DNA of 64,000 nucleotides from Clostridia bacterium (lineage in GTDB: Bacteria > Bacillota > Clostridia > Christensenellales > Aristaeellaceae): assembly GCA_017469265.1 (NCBI GenBank), contig JAFUGS010000008.1:1-64000 (forward strand). Reading direction: 5' to 3'. Shown piece after piece: positions 1 to 8,764 of this stretch (positions within the stretch are counted from its first letter, which is position 1; each line of letters opens with the position of its first letter). The position numbers and the translations under genes are program-made. Below the pieces are notes generated by a model, which saw only the letters and a program-made list of their open reading frames with translations, was not told the origin of the DNA and searched no databases.

Positions 1-84
1 GAATATGAAGCAAGACAGATCATGGATGCCTACAGGAAGAGCGGAAAAACATTCGAAGAATTGATGACGTTCCTAAACGTCTGA
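1..84 (+). CDS. 3' end of an unidentified gene (cut by window edge)
   Basis: The first frame is open from base 1 to a TGA at 82-84 and encodes the last 27 residues of a protein, ending in EELMTFLNV. The segment is polar and helix-like and I do not recognise a family. It lies directly upstream of a permease that has lost its N-terminus, so it may belong to whatever replaced that N-terminus. Only 27 codons are visible, so even its status as a gene is uncertain. Confidence 0.3.
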   Translation, partial: EYEARQIMDAYRKSGKTFEELMTFLNV

Positions 85-237
85 TGGGTGTCGACGGCTG
101 GCCGAAACCGTATTAGTGCGAAATCCGTGAAAAATTGACATATCAATAATGCCCGCATCAGCCGGGGCGGAAGCTATGAAAGCAGAATCAGCGTAGGAGG
201 GAAAAACGCCTATTACTTTCTGACCAATCCGGAGGTC
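85..237 (+). other. region between the cut gene and the truncated permease
   Basis: After the TGA at 82-84 the same frame has another TGA at 136-138. Beyond it, MacB-like residues can be read but no usable start codon is found before 238. No promoter or mobile-element end is evident. This region holds the break in the permease gene. Confidence 0.5.
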
Positions 238-1041
238 GTGCTTCGGGGCAGAATGCTGAATTTCATTGATGAGAACAACATGAGCTATGTCTGCCTCATC
301 GACAGCGAAATGATCGAAAGCTTCTTTTACGGTGTGGATCCGGTGGATCAGCATCTGTATATCAACGGTATTCCCTTTCTGGTCGTCGGAACTTTTTCCA
401 CAGAGAACACGGAAAGCATCGCTTCCATTTTTTCCGGATCGCCGAGCATTCTGATCCCGTATACAACGGCCATGAAAATGAACAATGTCAACGAAGTAAC
501 CAGTTTCACCGTCTATATGGCAGATGACGCAACCAGCGCGGAAACATCCGCCGCAGTGGAAGAGGCAATGGACGCGATGTTCTCCTATGAGGAAGATTGT
601 TTCACCATCACGACCATGGACGCGATCGAAGACACGATGGAAACCATGATGGGTATGATGACAACGCTGCTGGCCGGCATTGCTTCCATCGCGCTGCTGG
701 TTGGCGGAATCGGCATTATGAACATGATGCTGACCACCGTAACGGAGCGGACCGTGGAAATCGGACTGAAAAAGGCCCTCGGCGCAAGACAGTGGCAGAT
801 TCAGCTTCAGTTTCTGATTGAAAGCTTCCTGCTGAGTCTGATTGGCGGTATCGCGGGGATTCTGCTTGGCCTCGGGCTCAGCCTGATTCTGAGCAATGTG
901 ATGGGCACGGCCTTCCGGATCAGTACGGATGCCATTGTGCTTGGCTTTGGATTCTCCGCGCTGATCGGTATCGTTTTCGGGTGGGCGCCAGCCAGAAAGG
1001 CCAGCAAACTGAATCCCATTGACGCCTTGCGATCCATGTAA
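238..1041 (+). CDS. MacB/FtsX-like ABC transporter permease, N-terminally truncated
   Basis: The C-terminal part of a MacB-type permease, the membrane subunit of a mechanotransmission ABC exporter. The extracytoplasmic MacB core is visible (DPVDQHLYINGIPFLVVG), followed by the FtsX domain with three transmembrane segments and the hallmark GIMNMMLTTVTERTVEIGLK and GWAPARKASKLNPIDALR stretches. Complete family members have about 400 residues and begin with a signal or TM helix, which is missing here. Family-like sequence can be read in frame from about 139, immediately after an in-frame TGA at 136-138. The GTG at 238 is only 2 bases from a GGAGG, too close for a good start. It is therefore probably a 5'-deleted pseudogene, or a gene disrupted near the window edge. 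No ATPase gene is visible. The HlyD-like partner follows after 20 bases. Confidence 0.75.
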   Translation: MLRGRMLNFIDENNMSYVCLIDSEMIESFFYGVDPVDQHLYINGIPFLVVGTFSTENTESIASIFSGSPSILIPYTTAMKMNNVNEVTSFTVYMADDATSAETSAAVEEAMDAMFSYEEDCFTITTMDAIEDTMETMMGMMTTLLAGIASIALLVGGIGIMNMMLTTVTERTVEIGLKKALGARQWQIQLQFLIESFLLSLIGGIAGILLGLGLSLILSNVMGTAFRISTDAIVLGFGFSALIGIVFGWAPARKASKLNPIDALRSM

Positions 1042-1061
1042 ACATGAGGAGGAAAACAGCG

Positions 1062-2327
1062 ATGAAAAAATACGCAGCATTGATTCTGATCGCCTGCCTG
1101 CTGGCATCGGCCAGCCTGGCGGATACCATCTCCTTCAGCGGAACCGTGGAGGCCAGCACCACAAAGGAAATCTATGCTCCGGTGGGCGGCACGGTGGAGG
1201 AGGTTCCTGTGAAAGCGGGGCAGGAAGTGACCGCCGAGACGGTGATCGCGCGGATTAAGACCACCAAGGTGTACGCCTCGGAGGACGGAACGATTACCTC
1301 GGTTTTCGGTCAGGTCGGAGATGACGCGGAAAACGTGACCTCGCAGTACGGCGGGGTCATGTACCTGGAAGGCAATGCGGTTTATACCATCTCCGCCAGC
1401 ACAAGCAAAGCCTACGAAGACAAGGAAAACTACCTGGTTCATTCCGGGGAAACCGTATATATCGCCAGCAGGAACCATACCCTGAACCAGGGAACAGGCC
1501 TGGTAACCTCGGTGGACTCCAGCAGCTTTACGGTGCAGATTTCCTCCGGCGCCTATTATGTTGGGGACAGCTTTGATATTTTCCGCAGTGCGGATTACAC
1601 AAACGCCAGCCGGATCGGACGGGGGACCATTGCCCGCGTGGCGCCTGTCGCGATTACAGGCTCCGGCAGCATCGTATCCTTCGCGGTCAGCGCCGGCGAT
1701 CAGGTAAAACGGGGACAGCTGCTGTTTGAAACGGTGGACGGAACCTTTGACGGCCTGGAAATGACAGGGACGGAAATACCCGCGGGCGTGGACGGAACCA
1801 TTGCCACGCTGAACGTGACGCAGGGAAGCACGGTCAGCAAAAACAGCGTAGTCGCCGTGATTTATCCTAAGGACGCGGTGTGGGTAACCGCAAGTGTCGC
1901 GGAGACGGATCTGAAGGATCTGCAGGTAGGGCAAAACGTCCTGGTGGAGCTGGACTGGAACCAGGACCAGGGAGCGACCTACACGGGAAGGGTAGAGATG
2001 ATTTCTTTCCTGGGAACGACAGGAGGGGAAAGCACCACTTTTCCGGTTTATGTGTCCTTCCTGCCGGATCAGAATACCCGGTATGGCATGACAGCGCTGG
2101 TTTCCACCCTGGAAGATGAGCATACAGCCCCCACGGAAGAGAAAGAAGAAGCTGCCGACACGGAAAAGGACGCGTCTGAGGCGCGGAAAGAGGAAGCTCC
2201 TGAGATGGAACAGACAGAAAAAAACCGTCCATCACGGGAAGGAAAAGAAAGAACGGACGAACCTTCGGGGGAAAGGCCCGAGCGGACAGGGGAAAGTGAA
2301 GCGGACCGCCCTCCGGAAAACGATTGA
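1062..2327 (+). CDS. HlyD/MacA-like membrane fusion (adaptor) protein
   Basis: A 421-residue secreted or membrane-anchored adaptor that would couple the upstream MacB-like permease to substrate outside the membrane. The start at 1062 is chosen because GAGGAGG lies 10 bases upstream; the ATG at 1044 overlaps that site. Residues 1-22 are a signal peptide or anchor ending in ASA/SLA. A first biotinyl-lipoyl-like half follows (FSGTVEASTTKEIYAPVGG, then VKAGQEVTAETVIARI), and a second hairpin half lies near residues 215-265 (VSAGDQVKRGQLLFETVDG, then TLNVTQGSTVSKNSVVAVI). The last 60 or so residues are a highly charged Glu/Lys/Arg tail, an unusual extension for this family. With its permease damaged, it may be an orphan. 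The adaptor class is confident; the transported substrate is unknown. Confidence 0.8.
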   Translation: MKKYAALILIACLLASASLADTISFSGTVEASTTKEIYAPVGGTVEEVPVKAGQEVTAETVIARIKTTKVYASEDGTITSVFGQVGDDAENVTSQYGGVMYLEGNAVYTISASTSKAYEDKENYLVHSGETVYIASRNHTLNQGTGLVTSVDSSSFTVQISSGAYYVGDSFDIFRSADYTNASRIGRGTIARVAPVAITGSGSIVSFAVSAGDQVKRGQLLFETVDGTFDGLEMTGTEIPAGVDGTIATLNVTQGSTVSKNSVVAVIYPKDAVWVTASVAETDLKDLQVGQNVLVELDWNQDQGATYTGRVEMISFLGTTGGESTTFPVYVSFLPDQNTRYGMTALVSTLEDEHTAPTEEKEEAADTEKDASEARKEEAPEMEQTEKNRPSREGKERTDEPSGERPERTGESEADRPPEND

Positions 2328-2352
2328 GCATACTCCAGACAGAAAGCTGCTT

Positions 2353-2385
2353 CCTGAACCGGAAACCGGACGGTTCAGGTTTTTT
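2353..2385 (+). terminator. Rho-independent terminator after the adaptor gene
   Basis: A 9-bp stem CCTGAACCG/CGGTTCAGG (2353-2361 with 2371-2379) is followed by six T residues. Confidence 0.85.
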
Positions 2386-2420
2386 AATGGCCTGAAAGCT
2401 CTTTTTGAGAAGTTCCTCAA

Positions 2421-2449
2421 TTGAACACCGAACGGGATTGTGTTATACT
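2421..2449 (+). promoter_or_regulatory. SigA-type promoter for the 2527 gene
   Basis: A -35 TTGAAC at 2421-2426 and a -10 TATACT at 2444-2449 are separated by exactly 17 bases. It lies just after the terminator at 2353-2385 and upstream of the small secreted protein gene. Confidence 0.75.
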
Positions 2450-2526
2450 GACCGTGGCTGCTGTGAATACATGACGCGAAAATGAAAACAGCCTGTTTTT
2501 ATCCCGGCTGTCTGAGGAGTACAACC

Positions 2527-3129
2527 ATGAAAAAAATACGCTGCCTGTTTCTGGCCCTGCTGTTGCTGCTGCAAATGGGAACCGCGATGGGGGAAGGGGT
2601 TATTCCGGATTTGTGGGGGCTGCCGACCGTAACCCCGCAGCCGGCAGCCTTTTTCTTCCGCGGCGGGATTCAATGGAACATGAGCCGGGAGCAGGTTCGC
2701 GGTCTGGAACCCATTGAGCTGACGGAGCGGAACAACGCAAGCTGGAGTGTTCTGATTCCATTAAAGCCGGTGGAAGTCAGCCGATACACGGCGGATCTGG
2801 TCTATATGTTTTATGAGGATCAGCTGAAAATGATCCAGTATGACTTTGGAACAAACGGATCAGAAGCGGATTTTCTGTACCTGACCGGGGCACTGGACAC
2901 GGTTTACGGTGAGCACGATGAACCAGCCGCGTCCGAAATTGTCCGTTGGATGGATCAGATTTATCCAACCTATTACAAAGAAGAAACGATTCTGAACCGG
3001 CGGAGATGGACGGCCGGGGACGGAACGGAAGTTTATCTGTTCTACTACGCGGTCAACGCCTATACCATCCTGTATACCGCGCCTGCCGCAAATGGGGCAC
3101 AGGGAAATTACATCACGACCGGTCTATAA
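2527..3129 (+). CDS. small secreted protein of unknown function
   Basis: A 200-residue protein. It starts at the ATG at 2527, preceded by GAGGAG about 8 bases upstream; an upstream in-frame ATG at 2482 lacks such a site and would spoil the signal peptide. Residues 1-22 (MKKIRCLFLALLLLLQMGTA) form a classical signal peptide. The mature part is a compact alpha/beta sequence containing the segment GGIQWNMSREQV, followed by repeated aromatic strands (YTADLVYMFYEDQLKMIQYD). That pattern occurs in small secreted Clostridia proteins that measure or bind something extracytoplasmic. I recognise no enzyme motif. It is a single-gene unit with its own promoter and terminator. The function is unknown. Confidence 0.75.
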   Translation: MKKIRCLFLALLLLLQMGTAMGEGVIPDLWGLPTVTPQPAAFFFRGGIQWNMSREQVRGLEPIELTERNNASWSVLIPLKPVEVSRYTADLVYMFYEDQLKMIQYDFGTNGSEADFLYLTGALDTVYGEHDEPAASEIVRWMDQIYPTYYKEETILNRRRWTAGDGTEVYLFYYAVNAYTILYTAPAANGAQGNYITTGL

Positions 3130-3134
3130 ATCTG

Positions 3135-3168
3135 AAACGCTCCCGAGCTCTGGTCTCCGGAGCGTTTT
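3135..3168 (+). terminator. Rho-independent terminator
   Basis: The stem AAACGCTCC (3135-3143) pairs with GGAGCGTTT (3159-3167) and ends in a short T run. It closes the small secreted protein gene. Confidence 0.75.
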
Positions 3169-3275
3169 ATCAGGTTCCATACATGTTTCGTCTTTCGTCC
3201 GCACCATGGCGGAAAAGCATTTACGAGCTTCCTAAGGGACTGGGCCACAGGCTTGAATCGTTCCTGTATTTCTTC
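3169..3275. other. intergenic spacer, nothing recognised
   Basis: Between the terminator of the small secreted protein and the antiporter promoter I see no coding frame, repeat or structured RNA. Confidence 0.5.
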
Positions 3276-3304
3276 TTTTCATTCTCAGGGAAATGTGATA
3301 GAAT
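3276..3304 (+). promoter_or_regulatory. putative promoter of the antiporter gene
   Basis: TTTTCA at 3276-3281 and TAGAAT at 3299-3304 are separated by 17 bases. The 5' leader that follows contains a 10-bp hairpin, TTCTCCGTTC/GAACGGAGAA (3330-3339 with 3344-3353), just before the ribosome binding site. Confidence 0.55.
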
Positions 3305-3376
3305 AGCTGCCGGTTTCCGGAAGGAAACGTTCTCCGTTCAGGGGAACGGAGAAGAAAGGAAAGGAAGCGTTTTTTT

Positions 3377-4696
3377 ATGCAATCCCTGCTGCTTATCGCG
3401 ACAGCGCTCTTCGCAGGCCTGCTGATGACCCGGCTTTTTGTAAAACTGCATCTGCCTGACGTGACGGCCTACCTGGTGACAGGCGTACTGATCGGCCCCT
3501 GCTGCCTGGGGCTGCTGGGAATCAAAGGGCTCGGTTTTACCAGCTTTGAAGAAGTGGATTCCCTGGGAGTGATCAACGACGTGGCACTGGGCTTCATCGC
3601 TTTTGCCATCGGGCATGAATTCAGGCTTTCCGCCCTGAGGCAGACAGGAAAACAGGCAACCATTATTGGCATTCTCCAGGCCGTGATTACCACGATTTTT
3701 GTGGACTGCGCGCTGGTGCTATTTCATTTCCTGCGGCCGGATCTGCTGAGCCTGGGCGCGGCCATTACGCTGGGGGCTATCGCGGCAGCCACCGCCCCCG
3801 CAGCCACCCTGATGGTCGTACGCCAGTACAAGGCGAAGGGACCTGTGACGGACGTGCTGCTGCCTGTGGTTGCGCTGGATGACGCGGTTGGTCTGGTGAT
3901 CTTCGCGATATCCTTTGGCGCGGCTCAGGCGATGGAAGCAGGAACAACCAACGTACTGGCCTTGATTGTGGAACCCATAGGAGAAGTGGTGCTGAGCCTG
4001 CTGCTGGGCGGTGTTACCGGCTTGCTGCTGACCATCGCTGAACGGTACTTTCACTCCCATCGGAACCGAAATGCGCTGATTGTGGGCAGTGTGATTCTTA
4101 CGGTCGCGCTGAGCCAGCTCACCTTCCAGGTCGGCATGTTTCGCTTTGGTTTTTCCTCCCTGCTGGTTTGTATGATGCTGGGAACCGTCTTCTGCAACTA
4201 CTGTCCCCTGAGTGAGGAACTGATGCTGGCGGCGGACCGCTGGAGTGGTCCGGCGGTGACGCTTTTCTTTGTCCTCAGCGGTGCCGCGCTGCAGTTCCAG
4301 GTATTCTCCAGCTTTTCCGTGGTGCTGATTGGTGTAATCTATATTATCGCTCGTTCGCTGGGCAAGTACTTTGGCGCCAGGATCAGCTCCAACATGGCAC
4401 ATAGTCCCGAAGTCGTGCGGAAGTATCTGGGAATCACGCTGCTGCCGCAGGCGGGCGTCGCGCTGGGCATGTGCACCACCGCGGCCCGCGTTCTGCAGGC
4501 GGACGGTACGCTGATCCGTAATATTATTCTTTTCAGTGTGATGATCTATGAGCTGATTGGTCCCAGCCTGACGAAGATGGCGCTGACAAAGGCAGGAGAT
4601 ATCCAGTCCAAACCCAGGGAAGTCAGTGAACGGCGGCAGAAGAAGCTGCAGCAGGTGAGCAAACCCACTCCCGGCAGTATCCGTGAGAAGCGGTAA
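3377..4696 (+). CDS. CPA2-family cation:proton antiporter (KefB-like membrane domain)
   Basis: A 439-residue polytopic membrane protein of the monovalent cation:proton antiporter-2 family, which exchanges Na+ or K+ for protons. About 12 hydrophobic helices can be seen. The family hallmarks are the discontinuous-helix segment TLGAIAAATAPAATLMVV (about residues 131-148) and the acidic pair ALDDAVGLVIFAI (about 167-179), which holds the ion-binding aspartates. There is no C-terminal TrkA-N/RCK domain, so it is the short form; the tail is a basic 40-residue stretch. The start at 3377 follows GAAAGGAAAGG. It is transcribed alone, from a promoter at about 3276-3304. Which cation is carried cannot be decided from the sequence. 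Confidence 0.85.
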   Translation: MQSLLLIATALFAGLLMTRLFVKLHLPDVTAYLVTGVLIGPCCLGLLGIKGLGFTSFEEVDSLGVINDVALGFIAFAIGHEFRLSALRQTGKQATIIGILQAVITTIFVDCALVLFHFLRPDLLSLGAAITLGAIAAATAPAATLMVVRQYKAKGPVTDVLLPVVALDDAVGLVIFAISFGAAQAMEAGTTNVLALIVEPIGEVVLSLLLGGVTGLLLTIAERYFHSHRNRNALIVGSVILTVALSQLTFQVGMFRFGFSSLLVCMMLGTVFCNYCPLSEELMLAADRWSGPAVTLFFVLSGAALQFQVFSSFSVVLIGVIYIIARSLGKYFGARISSNMAHSPEVVRKYLGITLLPQAGVALGMCTTAARVLQADGTLIRNIILFSVMIYELIGPSLTKMALTKAGDIQSKPREVSERRQKKLQQVSKPTPGSIREKR

Positions 4697-4721
4697 ACGA
4701 CCCTGAAAGTGAAAAAAGTCC

Positions 4722-4750
4722 TTGCATTTGATGGCGTAATGTGGTAATAT
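4722..4750 (+). promoter_or_regulatory. promoter of rpmE
   Basis: TTGCAT at 4722-4727 and TAATAT at 4745-4750 with 17-base spacing. A small GCGG/CCGC hairpin (4758-4770) lies in the leader, ahead of the AGAGGTG ribosome binding site. Confidence 0.75.
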
Positions 4751-4800
4751 ACTTTTTGCGGTTTAGCCGCCATTGCATACGCGAAAGAGGTGAAACAGCA

Positions 4801-5001
4801 ATGAAGGAAGGAATCCATCCCAAGTACGGTAAGTGTGTCGTTCGCTGCGTATGCGGTGAGACCTTCGAGACCGGCTCCACGAAGAAGGAAATGAAGGTGG
4901 ATATCTGCTCCAAGTGCCATCCTTTCTATACCGGCAAGCAGAAGCTGGTAGATACCGGTGGCCGTGTGGATCGCTTCAAGAAGCGCTTCGGGCTCGAGTA
5001 A
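4801..5001 (+). CDS. rpmE: 50S ribosomal protein L31
   Basis: A 66-residue basic protein that begins [19 protein letters not shown] and ends in the typical [14 protein letters not shown]. The cysteines in CVVRCVCG and [11 protein letters not shown] form the zinc-binding set of the C+ type L31, the form displaced by C- paralogues under zinc limitation in Firmicutes. Length and sequence are normal for the family. The gene is monocistronic, with its own promoter (4722-4750) and a strong terminator directly after the stop. Confidence 0.98.
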   Translation: MKEGIHPKYGKCVVRCVCGETFETGSTKKEMKVDICSKCHPFYTGKQKLVDTGGRVDRFKKRFGLE

Positions 5002-5013
5002 GACCGGAAAATG

Positions 5014-5049
5014 CAGGGTTCGCACCGATGGGTGCGGCCCTGTTTTTTT
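5014..5049 (+). terminator. terminator of rpmE
   Basis: The stem CAGGG..CGCACC pairs with GGGTGCG..CCTG around a GAT loop and is followed by seven T residues (5043-5049). Confidence 0.9.
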
Positions 5050-5086
5050 GCGCAAAAAGAAGAAAGGCCCCCATGGGGGAGCCTTT
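5049..5086 (-). terminator. terminator of the nucleoside ABC operon (minus strand)
   Basis: The stem AAAGGC-CCCC/GGGG-GCCTTT (5063-5086), read on the minus strand, is followed by CTTCTTTTT. It ends the three-gene ABC transporter operon. Confidence 0.8.
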
Positions 5087-5108
5087 CCCTTGTTAGGCCA
5101 ATGGCTCT

Positions 5109-6053
5109 TTACTTGCTCTTGACATAGGGCTTGCCGTTGGCGGCGGGTACTCTGGACCGGCCCACGAAAAGCATCAGAACAAGGATGGTAATGACGTACG
5201 GAATCATGGAAATCAGGTGCATGCTGACCAGGGAAGACCCCCCAAGGACCACCTTCAATCCGGAGCAGAAGCCAAACAGGAGACATCCGATCAAGGCGCC
5301 CTGAGGACGGAATTTGCCGAAGATGACGGCTGCAATGGCGATGAAGCCCTGGCCAACAATGGAGATGGGCCGGAACTGGGTGGAGATGGTCATGGTCACA
5401 CAGGCACCGCCCAACCCGGCCAGGAAGCCGGAAATAACCACACAGAGGAAGCGCATGCCGATAACGTTGATTCCCAGCGTTTCACAGGCCTGGGGATGCT
5501 CACCGCACGCCCGGAGCCGAAGGCCGAACCGGGTCTTATAGAATACGAACCAGACAACGATGACAGCAATAAACACAAGGTAAGTCGAAACATAGTTCGC
5601 AAACACATTATCGAAAAACCTGCCCCAGACGGTGGTTGTATCAAACATACCGCTGAAGAGTTTCGGAATTTTCTGGGTGGCATCGAGCGGAATGGTGTCG
5701 GTGGAATTGAAAAGCACCTTGGCCAGCATGATCACAATTCCCGGCCCCAGCATGTTGATGGCTGTACCGGCGATGGTCTGATCCGCGCCAAGCTTGACCG
5801 TGGCCAGCGCATGCAGCGCACCGAACAGCGCGCCGGCCAGGCCACCGCAGATGAAGCCGATCCAAGGGTTTCCTGTGAAGTAGGCAACCACTGTGCCGGT
5901 AAAAGCGCCAGCGGTCATCATGCCTTCAATACCGATGTTCACAACACCGGAAACCTCGGAAAAACATGAACCCAACGCGGCGTAAAGCAGCGGTGTCGCA
6001 TAGATCAGGGTCGCATACAGCACAATGCCCAGACTGTTGATAAAATCTGTCAT
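5109..6053 (-). CDS. nucleoside-type ABC transporter permease (NupQ/YufQ-like)
   Basis: A 314-residue inner-membrane permease of the BPD_transp_2 class, the second permease of a BMP-dependent uptake system for nucleosides or related compounds. The segments SCFSEVSGVVNIGIEGMM and ATVKLGADQTIAGTAINM are typical of this subgroup and show eight or more hydrophobic helices around them. The GTALNML-like TIAGTAINMLGPG loop is the EAA-type contact with the ATPase. Its start overlaps the stop of the preceding permease by 4 bases (ATGA), so translation is coupled. It is the last gene of the operon 8673-5109. A sugar substrate is possible, since BMP-type systems carry nucleosides, purines or ribose-like compounds. 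Confidence 0.9.
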   Translation of the reverse strand: MTDFINSLGIVLYATLIYATPLLYAALGSCFSEVSGVVNIGIEGMMTAGAFTGTVVAYFTGNPWIGFICGGLAGALFGALHALATVKLGADQTIAGTAINMLGPGIVIMLAKVLFNSTDTIPLDATQKIPKLFSGMFDTTTVWGRFFDNVFANYVSTYLVFIAVIVVWFVFYKTRFGLRLRACGEHPQACETLGINVIGMRFLCVVISGFLAGLGGACVTMTISTQFRPISIVGQGFIAIAAVIFGKFRPQGALIGCLLFGFCSGLKVVLGGSSLVSMHLISMIPYVITILVLMLFVGRSRVPAANGKPYVKSK

Positions 6054-7159
6054 GCTTTCGCCCCCTCCTTTCCGGATTTTGCTTTTGCAGGATCACGTTT
6101 CAGATATCTTACATACCGGAAGATTGTGGAAATGGAGATGAAGAAGACCACCGTACCCACAATAACATTGATCAGCTGCGTTGGCGCGCCCACCAGGTTC
6201 AGCTTGCTTCCACCATAAATCAGCGCGCCATAGAACAGACCGGCAACGAAGACGCCGAAGGGGTTGGAGCAGCCGATCAGGGCGACCACGATCCCCGCGA
6301 ATCCGTAACCCTCCTGAGAAGAGAAGATGCTGATGCGCTGTCCCATGCCCATAACCAGGAGTGCACCGGCCAGTCCGGCCATCGCGCCGGAAATGCCCAG
6401 AGCAGTCATGATGGACCGATTAACATTGATTCCGCCATATTCCGCGGCATACTTGTTTGCACCAACCGCCTTGAGCTCATAGCCAAGGGTGGTTTTCTCG
6501 ATTATCATCCAGACAAGCAGCGTGATCAGTATGGCGATGATGAATCCCCAATTGAAGGTGGGAGCGACTCCGGCGCTTTTGATATAATCCTTGGAGAAAA
6601 GGAGACTGGCATTCTCCGCGATGTTCTTTGTCGCTTCCGCGGAGCCTTCATTCTTGATTCCGGGCAGGCCAGCGATGTAGTTGGAAAGATAAAACGCAAT
6701 CCAGTTGAACATGATCATGCTCAGCACTTCGTTGATGCCTCGTTTGGTTTTCAGAAGCGCCACGAGGATTCCCCAGAACGCGCCAACCGCCATGGCGGCA
6801 AGAAAGCACAGCGGAACCAGCAGGAACTTGGGCAGGGAAGGAAGAAGCAGGGAGGTAACAACGGCCCCCATGGCGCCGACCACGAACTGGCCTTCCGCAC
6901 CGATATTAAAGACGCCGGTTTTAAAGGAGAAAGCGACCGAAAGGCCCGCTACAATATAAGGAACACCGTAGACCACCACATAGGTAAAGCCCTTCAGCGA
7001 CGTCACGCTGTTGATCAGCCTTCCATACGCGGCGCCGACGGACAATCCCATGATGGCGAGAAAAACGGCGCCAACCAGGAAGCCGAGAAGAATGGACAGC
7101 AGGATGTGAATGAAGGTATTTTCGGAAATAAAGGTCAAAAAGGACTTCTTTTCTTTCAT
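6050..7159 (-). CDS. nucleoside-type ABC transporter permease (NupP/YufP-like)
   Basis: A 369-residue permease, larger than its partner as is usual for NupP. It has a cytoplasmic N-terminus (KEKKSFLTFISENTF), a first TM helix ending at about residue 38, and the family segment SFKTGVFNIGAEGQFVVGA followed by the long helix-loop region TKRGINEVLSMIMFNWIAFY. The C-terminus has a charged tail (KRDPAKAKSGKEGAKA). It overlaps the ATPase stop by 4 bases and the next permease start by 4 bases, so all three genes are translationally coupled. It forms the heterodimeric channel with the 5109-6053 product. Confidence 0.9.
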   Translation of the reverse strand: MKEKKSFLTFISENTFIHILLSILLGFLVGAVFLAIMGLSVGAAYGRLINSVTSLKGFTYVVVYGVPYIVAGLSVAFSFKTGVFNIGAEGQFVVGAMGAVVTSLLLPSLPKFLLVPLCFLAAMAVGAFWGILVALLKTKRGINEVLSMIMFNWIAFYLSNYIAGLPGIKNEGSAEATKNIAENASLLFSKDYIKSAGVAPTFNWGFIIAILITLLVWMIIEKTTLGYELKAVGANKYAAEYGGINVNRSIMTALGISGAMAGLAGALLVMGMGQRISIFSSQEGYGFAGIVVALIGCSNPFGVFVAGLFYGALIYGGSKLNLVGAPTQLINVIVGTVVFFISISTIFRYVRYLKRDPAKAKSGKEGAKA

Positions 7160-8673
7160 TTCGTTTTCCCTCCTGCCATCAGCAGGCCAAGCTCGTTTTC
7201 ATCCGCCTGGCCACCGGGAATGCTGCTGACGATTTTTCCATCAAATATAACATCAATGGTGTCGGAAAGGCTCATGATCTCATCCAGCTCGAAGGAAACC
7301 AGCAGAACGGCTTTCATTTTATTGCGCTGTTCGACAATGTACCTGTGTACATACTCAATGGCTCCGACATCAAGACCGCGTGTGGGATTGACCGCGATCA
7401 GCAGATCTTTGTCGTTCTGCACTTCCCGGGCGATTATGACCTTTTGCTGATTGCCGCCGGACAGGGTTCCGGCAGGACGCTTTTCACTCAGGCGGGGACG
7501 AATGTCATAATCCTCGATGGATTTAGAGGCGTGGTCAAAAATGGCGTCCCGCTGCAGTATTCCTTTTTTTGCAAACGGATTCTTGCCATAATTCTGCAGA
7601 ATCATATTGTCTTCGATGGAAAAATCAAGCACGAGACCATGTTTCTGCCTGTCCGCTGGAATGCTGGAAACGCCATGTTGAAAACCGAAGCTTGGAGATT
7701 TGTTGTAGACACTGACCTGGTTGACGGTAGCATCTCCGCCGGTGCCCTTACGGAGTCCTGTGAGGATTTCGACCAGCTCCGTCTGTCCATTTCCGTCAAT
7801 CCCGGCGATACCAACAATTTCACCGGCGTGTACTTGCAGATTCAGGCCTTTCAGAATCTCCACGCCGCGATAGTCCACCCCGTGCAGATCCTTCACGTCC
7901 AGTACCACAGGGCCGAAATCATGGACCGGCTTGTCCACCTTGAAGGTAACCTTCCGGCCGACCATCATGCTGGCCAGGTCATTTTCATCCACGGTGTCCA
8001 CATCCACCGTACCGATGTATTTTCCCATGCGGATGATGGTGCAGAAATCCGCAGCTTCCTTGATTTCCTTCAGTTTATGCGTGATCAGAATGATGCTTTT
8101 GCCATCATGGGTCAGGTTGTGCATGATCTGAATCAGCTCGAAGATTTCCTGCGGGGTCAGGGAGGATGTGGGTTCATCCAGAATCAGGATATCCGCGCCG
8201 CGGTAAAGGGCTTTCAGAATCTCCACGCGTTGCTGCATGCCGACGGAAATGTCTTCAATCTTGGCATCCGGATCGATGGCGAGCCCGTAGCGTTCTGAAA
8301 GTTCCACCACATTTTTGCGAGCGCTGGCCATATCCAGCTTTACGCCTTTGACAGGTTCCGAACCCAGCACGATGTTCTCAGTAACCGTAAAGGGCTGGAC
8401 CAGCATAAAATGCTGATGAACCATGCCGATGCCCGCGTCAATCGCGTCCCGGGGATTGTTCATTTCAATCTTTTTTCCGTTTACGAGAATATCACCGGAA
8501 GTTGGCTTCAGCAGGCCGTAGAGCTGATTCATGAGGGTAGATTTTCCAGCGCCGTTTTCCCCAAGAATGGCGTGTATTTCACCTTTGTGGACTGTGAGAT
8601 TAATGCCATCGTTCGCGACAAAATCGCCGAATTTCTTCACGATATTCCGCATTTCGATGGTTGGGGTACTCAT
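7156..8673 (-). CDS. nucleoside-type ABC transporter ATPase with two ABC cassettes (NupO/YufO-like)
   Basis: A 505-residue double-cassette ATPase. The first nucleotide-binding domain has Walker A GENGAGKST, signature VGMQQRVEI and Walker B LILDEPTSSLTP. The second has a degenerate P-loop region (GIDGNGQTE), signature LSGGNQQKV and VNPTRGLDVG in place of a typical Walker B. This asymmetry is normal for MglA/NupO-type proteins. The start at 8673 (MSTPTIEMRN) is preferred because AAGGA precedes it; an in-frame ATG at 8736 lacks a ribosome binding site. It is the first gene of the operon and is driven by a promoter at 8765-8793. Confidence 0.9.
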   Translation of the reverse strand: MSTPTIEMRNIVKKFGDFVANDGINLTVHKGEIHAILGENGAGKSTLMNQLYGLLKPTSGDILVNGKKIEMNNPRDAIDAGIGMVHQHFMLVQPFTVTENIVLGSEPVKGVKLDMASARKNVVELSERYGLAIDPDAKIEDISVGMQQRVEILKALYRGADILILDEPTSSLTPQEIFELIQIMHNLTHDGKSIILITHKLKEIKEAADFCTIIRMGKYIGTVDVDTVDENDLASMMVGRKVTFKVDKPVHDFGPVVLDVKDLHGVDYRGVEILKGLNLQVHAGEIVGIAGIDGNGQTELVEILTGLRKGTGGDATVNQVSVYNKSPSFGFQHGVSSIPADRQKHGLVLDFSIEDNMILQNYGKNPFAKKGILQRDAIFDHASKSIEDYDIRPRLSEKRPAGTLSGGNQQKVIIAREVQNDKDLLIAVNPTRGLDVGAIEYVHRYIVEQRNKMKAVLLVSFELDEIMSLSDTIDVIFDGKIVSSIPGGQADENELGLLMAGGKTK

Positions 8674-8764
8674 GTCCACGTATTCCTTCGACAAAGAACG
8701 CGCCCCCTTATGTTCGATTTGGATTTCCAAAGGCACTCATGCCGGCCCCGGAATACCTTCTATT

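Noticed and set aside
1044..1061. upstream ATG as start of the adaptor protein
   Set aside because: It overlaps the ribosome binding site GAGGAGG and gives a poorer signal peptide than the ATG at 1062.
3330..3353. terminator before the antiporter gene
   Set aside because: The hairpin has no adjacent T tract; the T run before the ATG is 16 bases away, behind the ribosome binding site.
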